58,226 nt of DNA from NCBI GenBank assembly GCA_946558465.1, contig CAMNTM010000020.1:1-58226 (forward strand), read 5' to 3'. Shown in pieces: positions 37,550 through 45,018 of this stretch; position 1 is the stretch's first letter; the number at the start of each line of letters is the position of its first letter. The translations under genes and the position numbers were made by a program. Origin of the DNA: an uncultured Lachnospiraceae bacterium (GTDB lineage Bacteria > Bacillota > Clostridia > Lachnospirales > Lachnospiraceae). The notes below the pieces were generated by a model, which worked only from the letters and a program-made list of their open reading frames with translations, did not search any database and was not told where the DNA came from.

Positions 37550-38641
37550 TTATTTTTTTAAATGATTCATTAAAACAGAGGATATGTTTTCGCAGGAGGC
37601 CTGTGTGCATACGGCTCCAATATTGTAAGCGACCATAGGCATACCGTATACGACGCAGGATTCTTTGTCCTGTCCGATGGTAAAGGCACCGCTTTGACGC
37701 ATTTTAAGCAGACCGTCTGCCCCATCGCGCCCCATACCAGTCATAATGATTCCTACCTTATTGATGGTAACATTTTTTGCCACAGAAGAGAAAAGAACAT
37801 CTACAGAAGGAGCGTGTCCGCTTACCTTAGCACCTGGATGGCAGCTTATAGAATAAGTACGTCCGTTACGGACTACTTCCATCTGTTTTCCGCCCGGAGC
37901 GATAAGAGCTAAACCGGGATGGATAATATCTCCGTTTTTTGCTTCCCTGACTTCCATATTACAGATTCGGTTTAATCTTTGTGCATACATTTCGGTAAAG
38001 CCTTCCGGCATATGCTGAGTAATTACAATTCCGGGAATATTAGCGGGAAGCTTTTGTAAAACAGCGAGAGTTGCCTCTGTACCTCCTGTTGAAGCACCGA
38101 TCGCAATGATTGTAGAATCAAGAACATTGCGTGATAAGGGAGGGAACGGCATTGCTTTTGGAGCAGTTTGTGCCTGTACAGTCTGCGGCGATTGTCCCTG
38201 ATTAGAAGCAGGAGAAGCTGATCCGGCCGGCTTTGTCATGCGGACTTTAGATATGGAGGCAGCTTTTACTTTCATTGTAAGAGTTGCAAAAAAAGCTTCT
38301 TTTGAGTTTGCTACAGTCATATCCGGTTTACGTACGAAATCTACGGCTCCGGCTGAAAGTGCATCAAAGACACTTAGATTCAGAGAGGAGACTAAAACAA
38401 CCGGAACAGGATGAGTAGGAAGTAGCTGTTTTAAGAATTCAATTCCGTTTAAGCCGGGCATCTCCACATCCAGAGTTACAACATCAGGCTTCAGCTGAGG
38501 AATTTTTCGTTTTGCATCAAAAGCGTTGATAGCATAACCAATCACTTCTATGCCGGGCTGTGAGGAAAGATGCTGAATAATCATCTGACGGAACAAGGAT
38601 GAATCATCGACAGTCAAAACTCTAATTTTTTTATTTTGCAT
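37550..38641 (-). CDS. cheB: Chemotaxis protein-glutamate methylesterase CheB
   Basis: 363 residues. N-terminal receiver domain with D12/D13 in TVDDSS and phospho-acceptor D58 in VVTLDVEMPGLNG. An Ala/Gln/Pro-rich linker covers about 140-165. The C-terminal esterase has GASTGGTEA (Ser), ITQHMPEGFT (His) and MGRDGADGL (Asp). It removes methyl groups from chemoreceptors after phosphorylation by CheA. A hairpin separates it from cheR. Confidence 0.96.
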   Translation of the reverse strand: MQNKKIRVLTVDDSSLFRQMIIQHLSSQPGIEVIGYAINAFDAKRKIPQLKPDVVTLDVEMPGLNGIEFLKQLLPTHPVPVVLVSSLNLSVFDALSAGAVDFVRKPDMTVANSKEAFFATLTMKVKAASISKVRMTKPAGSASPASNQGQSPQTVQAQTAPKAMPFPPLSRNVLDSTIIAIGASTGGTEATLAVLQKLPANIPGIVITQHMPEGFTEMYAQRLNRICNMEVREAKNGDIIHPGLALIAPGGKQMEVVRNGRTYSISCHPGAKVSGHAPSVDVLFSSVAKNVTINKVGIIMTGMGRDGADGLLKMRQSGAFTIGQDKESCVVYGMPMVAYNIGAVCTQASCENISSVLMNHLKK

Positions 38642-38674
38642 AAATATCTCCTTTCATAAGTGGGAAAACGGGGG

Positions 38675-38708
38675 AAAAGCGGCTTCTGAATATTCAAAAG
38701 CCGCTTTT
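38675..38708. terminator. Hairpin between cheR and cheB
   Basis: AAAAGCGGCTT (38675-38685) / AAGCCGCTTTT (38698-38708), 11 bp, with T-rich arms on both strands; on the minus strand the stem is followed by TTTTCCCCC. It may trim cheB-flgM transcription from the upstream cheA-cheW-cheR message. Confidence 0.6.
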
Positions 38709-38712
38709 TATC

Positions 38713-39525
38713 TTAAACTTTACGATAGGTTGCCGGCATCAGATACTTATAGGGCGTTGTTCCTTTATTTAAGCTTTCTGAATGACCGATTAATAGATAA
38801 CCTCCATCATTTGTCGCATTATAAAAACGGTTGACCAGGGCCTCTTTTGTTGCCTGATCGAAATAAATCATTACATTTCTGCAGAAAATCACATCAAATT
38901 TTAACCGGAACTTTATTGGGTCCATCAAATTAAAAGTTCGAAAAATCACATTCTTTTTAATATCAGGCGTCACAGTATAGGTTCCGGGTTCACCGGCAGG
39001 AGTAAAATATTTTTTCTTCCAGGTTGGTGACACTTCCTTTAGGGATTCTTCATCGTAAACAGCATTTGTTGCAGCGTATAAGGCATTTTGAGAAATGTCG
39101 GTTGCAAGAACCCTTGTATCCCACATGGAGGACTTAGCGCCAAAAAATTCTTTTAAAATCATTGAGATAGTATATGGTTCCTCGCCGGATGAGCAGCCGG
39201 CACTCCATATACTGAGGACACGATCCTTTTTTTTCTCTACAAGATAAGGAAGAATTGTATTTGTGAAATAGTCAAAATGTGCTCCCTCACGCATAAAAAA
39301 TGTGTAGTTAGTAGTAAGTTTATTCAGTGTCAGTTCAATATCTTCCGGCTTCTGATTCTTGATCAGATGATCTATAAATTCTTCAAAGGAATTAAAACCC
39401 ATAGAAAGAATTGTATTTGAAAGACGGCCGGCGATTAACTGACGTTTTTTTGATAAATCGATTCCGTAATTCTTATGTACGAATTCAACTAAACGGTGGA
39501 ATTCCTTATCATTTATTGTTAACAT
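38713..39525 (-). CDS. cheR: Chemotaxis protein methyltransferase CheR
   Basis: 270 residues. N-terminal helical domain (DKEFHRLVEFVHKNYGIDL, then KLTTNYTFFMREGAHFDYF), then the SAM domain with SIWSAGCSSGEEPYTISM near residue 105, TDISQNAL, and FDVIFCRNVMIYFD near 217. It methylates receptor glutamates. 23 bp after cheW. Confidence 0.96.
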   Translation of the reverse strand: MLTINDKEFHRLVEFVHKNYGIDLSKKRQLIAGRLSNTILSMGFNSFEEFIDHLIKNQKPEDIELTLNKLTTNYTFFMREGAHFDYFTNTILPYLVEKKKDRVLSIWSAGCSSGEEPYTISMILKEFFGAKSSMWDTRVLATDISQNALYAATNAVYDEESLKEVSPTWKKKYFTPAGEPGTYTVTPDIKKNVIFRTFNLMDPIKFRLKFDVIFCRNVMIYFDQATKEALVNRFYNATNDGGYLLIGHSESLNKGTTPYKYLMPATYRKV

Positions 39526-39548
39526 GTGATGATAGCTCCTTCGTATTT

Positions 39549-40025
39549 TTAGTAAGTTTCCACAAGACGTTCACAGTCCAGAAAGAGAATTACAGAATGC
39601 ATATCGGAAGAGACCATTCCGCTTATAAGCTCCTGCTGATTTTCAACCGGGACGGGAGAAATCCGGCTCTGGTCAATATCCATAACCTGTTGTACATCAT
39701 CTACTACAATACCAATCTGAATAGAATTAATATTCAGGACAATAATGCAGGTTGAACTTGTATAGTCAATGGAAGGTTTACCCATACGCAGGCGGATATC
39801 TATAATAGGAATAATCTGTCCGCGCAGATTAATAATGCCCTTTACATAATCCGGAACAAGCGGAAGCATGGTAATCATATGGTTTGTTATAATTTCAATT
39901 ACATAGTTTGTGCTGACTCCGATATTCAGTCCGTTGGAACTAAATGTTAAAAACCGTTCTGTAGAAACAGGAGTCCCTTCCTCCAGAACTGTATTTGTTG
40001 TGTTTTGTACTGTATCTGCTGACAT
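39549..40025 (-). CDS. cheW: Chemotaxis coupling protein CheW
   Basis: 158 residues, a single CheW domain after a ~20-residue leader: RFLTFSSNGLNIGVSTNYVIEI, then VPDYVKGIINLRGQIIPIIDIRLRMG near residue 63, VLNINSIQIGIVVDDVQQVM near 100. It links receptors to CheA. 26 bp after cheA. Confidence 0.95.
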   Translation of the reverse strand: MSADTVQNTTNTVLEEGTPVSTERFLTFSSNGLNIGVSTNYVIEIITNHMITMLPLVPDYVKGIINLRGQIIPIIDIRLRMGKPSIDYTSSTCIIVLNINSIQIGIVVDDVQQVMDIDQSRISPVPVENQQELISGMVSSDMHSVILFLDCERLVETY

Positions 40026-40051
40026 TAATTTTTCCTCCGATTTCTGTACAA

Positions 40052-42187
40052 TTAGTATTGATTATAAAATGCTGCATACAAGGTTCTGATATCCAGAATA
40101 AGACTGATATTACCGTCACCAAGAATCGTACAGCCGCTGATTCCTGAAGTCTTAATATTAAAGTTACTTAAGAATGGAGGAAGAGGCTTTACTACTACCT
40201 GCTGTTCTCCGAGCAAGTCATCAACAAACAGACAGTAAGATTTGTCGGCAGCTTCCACCCAAATCAGGATACCGTCTTCAATATTAGTTACATCTGTTTC
40301 AATATTATAGAGTTCATGTACTCTAATGATAGGATAAAAGTCATCCAGACATTTAATTATTTCATTGCCGCTTGCATCGAGAATAACATCTTCCTGTTTT
40401 GTTTTGAAGGATTGACGAATATTTGCAATTGGAATTGTAAACATAGAATTCCCGACGGAAACTTCCATACCGTCTGCAATTGCCATTGTAAGCGGAATCT
40501 TTAATGTAGTGCAGCTCCCTTTTCCAAGCTCGCTTGTAATTGTGATTGTACCGCCTACAGACTCTACATTTTTCTTAACAACATCCATGCCTACGCCGCG
40601 TCCGGAAAATTCTGTAACTTCTTCATTTGTAGAGAATCCAGGAAGCATAAGGAGTGCAAGAATCTCTTTCTGTGAGTATTCATAAGCCGGTTTTGTCAGG
40701 ATACCATTGCGTTCAGCTTTGGCAAGGATTTTGTCCGGATCCATACCCTGGCCGTCATCACTGATGGAGATAATAACCTCACTTCCAGTATGTGTAGCAG
40801 ACAAAATAATCTCGCCTTGAGGATCTTTTCCAGCAGCAATACGTTGCTCTGCGGTTTCCTCGATACCGTGATCCATAGAGTTACGTACAATGTGCATAAT
40901 CGGGTCGCCGATGCTGTCCACAATAGTTTTATCTACTTCTGTATTCTCACCTATAATAGTAAGACGTACATCTTTATTCAATTTTTTCTTCATATCTCTT
41001 ACGATACGGTTCATCTTCTGGAAGGTTCCGGCTACAGGCACCATTCGAAGAGACATTGCAATGTCCTGAAGATCATCGGTCAATTTTCTCAGCTGCCGTG
41101 CGGATTTCATAAAGTTGTCAAGCTTAAGATTCTGCAAATCGGGAGAAGAAGTAACCATGGATTCGGTAATAACAATCTCTCCGACGATGGCGACCAGACT
41201 ATCAAGTTTTGAAAGATTGACACTGATTAAGCTTTGTTTTACAGGAGTATTGTTTCCTGTATTATTGTGTGCTGCCGCTGGAGCTGAGGAAGACTTCTGA
41301 GCCGGAGATGCAGAAGCTGAGCCTGAATCAGACGAGGATTCACTGCTTGTTGAATTTTGAGCCGGAGCCGGAGTTTCTGGCTTATCCTGTTTTAAGGAAG
41401 CGTTTTCAATGACTTCGTAGGTTTCCACACTGTTTTGTTCTTTAATGACATGAAGTGCGCTTTCTACATCTTTGTTAGAAGAAAGTCCAATATAAAAGCC
41501 ATTTTCTACAATAACCTCAGAAGACTCACTGTTTGTCTCTACATCATTCGGATAAAATTCAAATTGAAGATCCGAATCTTTTAATGCAGTGACAATCATA
41601 AAAGCACGCAGATGTTCCATCCCAGAACCCTGCTCAAAGTTAATCCGTATAAAGTATGGAAGATCGCTTTTTGGAACGCCTGCGAGTTCCTGATTGATAA
41701 CTGCAATCTTTTGTTCATCGGCCGGCTGTGTACTGTCTGCCGTTTTTTCTTCTTTTGCAGAATTACTCTCAGAGGAACTGCCTTCGGAAGCACTGATTTT
41801 TTCCAAAAAACTATTAATATTTGTAATGATTGAGTCGATATTAGTGCTAAGAGGTTCATCGTTTTCGATTTTTTCAACTTCACTGCGAAGAGCATCTGTA
41901 GACTGGAACATGAGGTTGAACAATTCATTCTTATGAGATTCATCCATAGAATCCAGTCCGTTTTCACGAATATAGAAGAATAAATCTTCTATGTGATGTG
42001 CGATTTCCATCAGTGTGGAAAACTCCATCATGGCAGAGGAACCTTTGATAGTATGCATGCTGCGGAAGATTTCATTAACATCGTTGGTGGTGAAATCCTT
42101 ATTTTTTTCCGCTTCTATCAAAAGTTCATCCAACTGTTCCAAAAGAGTGTTTGTTTCGTAAAGATACATTTCAAGCATGTTATCCAT
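40052..42187 (-). CDS. cheA: Chemotaxis sensor histidine kinase CheA
   Basis: 711 residues. P1 phosphotransfer domain with H45 in SMHTIKGSSAMM; a P2-like region (about 170-265, DLPYFIRINFEQGSGMEHLRAF); a Ser/Ala-rich linker near 270-310; P3 dimerisation (LDSLVAIVGEIVITESMV); P4 ATPase with HIVRNSMDHGIE, DDGQGMD and FSGRGVGMDVV; and a C-terminal CheW-like P5 ending in ISLILDIRTLY. It has no fused receiver. First gene of the run cheA-cheW-cheR-cheB-flg; the window has no cheY, cheC or cheD. Confidence 0.97.
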   Translation of the reverse strand: MDNMLEMYLYETNTLLEQLDELLIEAEKNKDFTTNDVNEIFRSMHTIKGSSAMMEFSTLMEIAHHIEDLFFYIRENGLDSMDESHKNELFNLMFQSTDALRSEVEKIENDEPLSTNIDSIITNINSFLEKISASEGSSSESNSAKEEKTADSTQPADEQKIAVINQELAGVPKSDLPYFIRINFEQGSGMEHLRAFMIVTALKDSDLQFEFYPNDVETNSESSEVIVENGFYIGLSSNKDVESALHVIKEQNSVETYEVIENASLKQDKPETPAPAQNSTSSESSSDSGSASASPAQKSSSAPAAAHNNTGNNTPVKQSLISVNLSKLDSLVAIVGEIVITESMVTSSPDLQNLKLDNFMKSARQLRKLTDDLQDIAMSLRMVPVAGTFQKMNRIVRDMKKKLNKDVRLTIIGENTEVDKTIVDSIGDPIMHIVRNSMDHGIEETAEQRIAAGKDPQGEIILSATHTGSEVIISISDDGQGMDPDKILAKAERNGILTKPAYEYSQKEILALLMLPGFSTNEEVTEFSGRGVGMDVVKKNVESVGGTITITSELGKGSCTTLKIPLTMAIADGMEVSVGNSMFTIPIANIRQSFKTKQEDVILDASGNEIIKCLDDFYPIIRVHELYNIETDVTNIEDGILIWVEAADKSYCLFVDDLLGEQQVVVKPLPPFLSNFNIKTSGISGCTILGDGNISLILDIRTLYAAFYNQY

Positions 42188-42237
42188 AATATTAGTACCA
42201 CCTTATCTAATGTGTTTAAATAGTATTATATTTACAT

Positions 42238-42264
42238 ATATCGTCAGAATGGCGTAAAAGGATA
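42238..42264 (-). promoter_or_regulatory. Sigma-28-like promoter of cheA
   Basis: Minus-strand GACGATAT (42238-42245), one base off the GCCGATAT consensus, with TATC 15 bp upstream. About 50 bp before cheA. Confidence 0.45.
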
Positions 42265-42291
42265 AGAGTAAATTATAGAGTAGGTGAAAAA

Positions 42292-43713
42292 ATGTCAAAT
42301 ATTTTAAAAGTAACGACTCCGACTACCGGATACGACAATAATGCGATTAACAGACAGAACCCTTCCCATCAGGCGGAGGATATGAGTATAAAGAATCCGG
42401 TTGCTCCGGATCGGGTAGTCCGGCCCGATGGAAGAAATCAGACCAATAATGAGCAAAACCTGCAGAAGGGAGTCTCTTACGAATCTAATTTTGGTAATTT
42501 TGTACAATCCTTAAGAGATCTGCCAAGACTTGAAGAAGTTATGACAAAGATGGTATTCGGCGGCATGGCAAATGTAGTTGAGGCCGGAGTTGGAAAAGGA
42601 ACTGCGCAAGAGATACAGGCGCTGTTCCGGATGCTTGAGATGTCTCCGGAGAAGCTGGCTGATTTTATGAAAAGTCAGATGGCGGGAGCGAATCGTCTTC
42701 AGGGACCGTTATTTGATATGCTGCGGCAGGTGATGGATGAGGCGACTACTGTTGAGCTTAAATCTGGGATCTTAGATTTTTTGAAAAAATATAATGATAT
42801 GTCATCAGGGAAGCATCTTCTCCAGAATATTAAGGATGGGCTTAAGGAAATGGAAGGCTATATGTTCCGAAATGACAGAGAAGGACTTCAGAAGCTTGCG
42901 GCTAGGCTGCGCCCCTACAGTATGCAGGCGAATACGGCGAATGCACAGCTGCTTAAAGGTGAGATTATTCCGTATCTGGGGAAATATATTGCGGAAACAA
43001 GAGACATGGGTAAAATCCGGGATTTGGTTACTCTTCTTGCATTCAATACTTCGAGATATGAGAATGGAAATCTGGACAGAGTTGTTCAGGCTTTTCAAAA
43101 GCTTATGGAATTTCCGGCATTTGAAAAACAGTTTGCAGGCATGACCGCAGCAGATCTTAAGGCAATGCTTCAGAATGTAGATTTTGACAGAGCAGCCGGA
43201 AAGATGCAGTGGGCGGATAATCTTCTGAATATTATGCAGGCAGGAATAAAAGGAGAGGCCGGAGTTGAAAACCGAGAGGCTTTTATGAATGTAATGAAAG
43301 CAATGCTGGTAAATGAAAGTGTGTATATGCCGGTTATGCATGTTATGATCCCAGCTATTCTTAACGGCATCCCGATGTTTTCGGAGATGTGGGTGGACCC
43401 TGATGAGGAATCGGGTAACCCGGGCTCAAATGAGAAGGGTATAAAGCTGTTGATTAAATTTGATTTGAAAGATGTTGGCTTTTTTGATATGATGATGTAT
43501 TATGAAAAGGGAAAGATGGATATGCTGATTCATTATCCGGAAGAGCTTAAAGATCATGAAAGTGATATCCGTGAAGGTATTCGTAAGATTATGAGCCGGA
43601 ATCATCTGGAACTTGAGTATCTTGCAGTAGAGCAGGGAAAGGAGTCCATACCGGTATCTGCCGCGTTCCCGAAGATATTTGAAAGGAGAAATTCAATCAA
43701 TGTCACAATATGA
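42292..43713 (+). CDS. FliK-like / YlqG-like protein (tentative)
   Basis: 473 residues, soluble, largely helical (SLRDLPRLEEVMTKMVFGG, then FRMLEMSPEKLADFMKSQM), with a disordered N-terminal 70 residues. The last ~100 residues (KGIKLLIKFDLKDVGFFDMMM followed by LIHYPEELKDHESDIREGI) have the feel of the C-terminal domain of the FliK hook-length ruler, where LKIKM..LGKVEV is typical. The neighbour at 43700 looks like a free FlhB C-terminal domain, the natural FliK partner, strengthening the idea. I do not recognise a named family with certainty. Confidence 0.45.
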   Translation: MSNILKVTTPTTGYDNNAINRQNPSHQAEDMSIKNPVAPDRVVRPDGRNQTNNEQNLQKGVSYESNFGNFVQSLRDLPRLEEVMTKMVFGGMANVVEAGVGKGTAQEIQALFRMLEMSPEKLADFMKSQMAGANRLQGPLFDMLRQVMDEATTVELKSGILDFLKKYNDMSSGKHLLQNIKDGLKEMEGYMFRNDREGLQKLAARLRPYSMQANTANAQLLKGEIIPYLGKYIAETRDMGKIRDLVTLLAFNTSRYENGNLDRVVQAFQKLMEFPAFEKQFAGMTAADLKAMLQNVDFDRAAGKMQWADNLLNIMQAGIKGEAGVENREAFMNVMKAMLVNESVYMPVMHVMIPAILNGIPMFSEMWVDPDEESGNPGSNEKGIKLLIKFDLKDVGFFDMMMYYEKGKMDMLIHYPEELKDHESDIREGIRKIMSRNHLELEYLAVEQGKESIPVSAAFPKIFERRNSINVTI

Positions 43714-44044
43714 TGATGTATTGAATAAAAAGGCAGTTGCGCTGCGGTATGATGAAAATAAGGATGCGGCGCCGGTAATTGTAGCCTCTGGTCTTGGATA
43801 TATGGCTGAGAGAATTGTTGAAATGGCAAATGAAAATGGTGTGCCCGTGTATGAGGATAATTCTTTGGCGACTGTCCTTACACAGCTTGATCTTGGAACG
43901 CCGATTCCGGAAGAGCTGTATCAGGCAATTGTTGATATCTATGCATATTTCTTAAAATATACGCCGAAATATACACAGGAAGAACGGGAGGCTATGCGGG
44001 CCGCCGAAGAAGCAGGGGCAGAAGAAAATAAAGAGGGGCAGTAG
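43700..44044 (+). CDS. FlhB C-terminal-domain-like protein (YlqH/FlhX type)
   Basis: 114 residues from the ATG at 43700, preceded by GGAG; the frame opens at 43679 without support. KKAVALRYDENKDAAPVIVASGLGYMAERI followed by GVPVYEDNSLATVLTQLDLGTPIPEELYQAI is the post-cleavage part of FlhB: in full-length FlhB these residues follow the autocleaving NPTH motif, which is absent here. A free-standing copy could substitute for that domain at the export gate. It overlaps the FliK-like gene by 14 bp. The tail is Glu/Ala-rich. Confidence 0.75.
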   Translation: MSQYDDVLNKKAVALRYDENKDAAPVIVASGLGYMAERIVEMANENGVPVYEDNSLATVLTQLDLGTPIPEELYQAIVDIYAYFLKYTPKYTQEEREAMRAAEEAGAEENKEGQ

Positions 44045-44110
44045 GAAGAGGCTTCCGAAGTGTAGAAGGGCAGAAAGTCAGTCTATGTATATATTTACGA
44101 ATAATATAAT

Positions 44111-44156
44111 AAAAACAGTCTGAGCAGTTTATTTAATCTGAGCAGACTGTTTTTTA
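44111..44156. terminator. Bidirectional intrinsic terminator
   Basis: AAAACAGTCTG / CAGACTGTTTT stem with T-runs on both strands, between the converging FlhB-like and PilZ genes. Confidence 0.88.
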
Positions 44157-44178
44157 ACTTTATTTTATTTAATTTATA

Positions 44179-44805
44179 TTACCATACCCGAAGAAGCTGT
44201 TGTCTATATACAAACTGACGGATATCTCTTTCTGCAGCTTTTGGAAGGTCTACAAACTGGCAGCCGTAGCCGTAAAGGTCTTTTTTAATAGTCTGTTCGC
44301 GTAGTACAACAGCCTTGACTGTATGTTCTTTTTTCATAAAACAGTAAGTAAATTCAAATAATTCATCACATTCCAGGCGAGTTTTGGTTGTAAGATATAA
44401 ACCGCCTACACTAATATTTTTAATAATACCTACACTGATATCTTCAATAATACCGGTAAATTCACCCTGACTTAAGGAGTGGAAGGAAATCTCCTTCTCC
44501 ATTCTCGCCCGGAGATCCTTTTGACGTTGTACAATGTCAACAACTTCCAGAATTTCACAGTCTGCCATCCAAGGTTCCAATATGAGTGGATCGTAATTTC
44601 TTCTTACCGCCAGTTCACAGTAAGTTTTTATGTAACCAATCTGACCATCAAAGAAATCTATCCGTATTCTGTCAGAATCTGATAGTTCATGACTTTTCTG
44701 AAAATGCAGAGTTATTCGTTCACCAGTACATTTTACCCGGACTCTTATTGGGTCCGCATCATCTGATTTGTAGATAGAGCATATTGTACAATTATTTAAA
44801 ACCAT
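44179..44805 (-). CDS. PilZ-domain protein (YcgR-like)
   Basis: 208 residues. The N-terminal ~95 residues form a YcgR-N-like beta domain; RQKDLRARMEK near 117 and NISVGGLYL near 150 correspond to the RxxxR and (D/N)xSxxG boxes of PilZ that clasp cyclic di-GMP. C-terminal GYGCQFVDLPKAAERDIRQFV fits PilZ too. Such proteins brake flagella or alter motor bias when cyclic di-GMP rises. The arginine box is not perfectly canonical, so binding should be tested. Confidence 0.8.
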   Translation of the reverse strand: MVLNNCTICSIYKSDDADPIRVRVKCTGERITLHFQKSHELSDSDRIRIDFFDGQIGYIKTYCELAVRRNYDPLILEPWMADCEILEVVDIVQRQKDLRARMEKEISFHSLSQGEFTGIIEDISVGIIKNISVGGLYLTTKTRLECDELFEFTYCFMKKEHTVKAVVLREQTIKKDLYGYGCQFVDLPKAAERDIRQFVYRQQLLRVW

Positions 44806-44847
44806 AGCCTCAAAACCCCCTCTCTTAAAAGGAATTTAACTGCTACA

Positions 44848-44876
44848 ATTTTAACATGGCGGCGTATGGATTGCAA
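44848..44876 (-). promoter_or_regulatory. Sigma-A promoter of the PilZ gene
   Basis: TTGCAA (44871-44876), 17-bp spacer, TAAAAT (44848-44853) on the minus strand, about 45 bp upstream of the start. Confidence 0.65.
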
Positions 44877-44900
44877 CGATTATTTATTGAGGAAAATGAA

Positions 44901-44929
44901 TTGATTTCAGTGTTGAAATTGTTTATAAT
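44901..44929 (+). promoter_or_regulatory. Sigma-A promoter of the hybrid kinase gene
   Basis: TTGATT (44901-44906), 17-bp spacer, perfect TATAAT (44924-44929). Confidence 0.7.
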
Positions 44930-44961
44930 AATATAACAGTGTAGAAATTAAAGGAATCTTG

Positions 44962-44991
44962 ATAGAGTCTATTTTAATAGAATCTATTTTA
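44962..44991. repeat. Two tandem 15-bp repeats in the hybrid kinase leader
   Basis: ATAGAGTCTATTTTA (44962-44976) is followed directly by ATAGAATCTATTTTA (44977-44991), one base different. Each holds a small TAGA/TCTA dyad. They lie 33-62 bp downstream of the -10 box, a place for a repressor or RNA-level control. Confidence 0.7.
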
Positions 44992-45018
44992 CAGCATTAA
45001 AAAAAGAGGGCCAAACTA

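Noticed and set aside
41596-41967. 123-codon minus-strand frame overlapping cheA
   Set aside because: Same strand, other frame, inside the coding sequence of CheA P1/P2; low-quality Leu/Lys/Ser composition.
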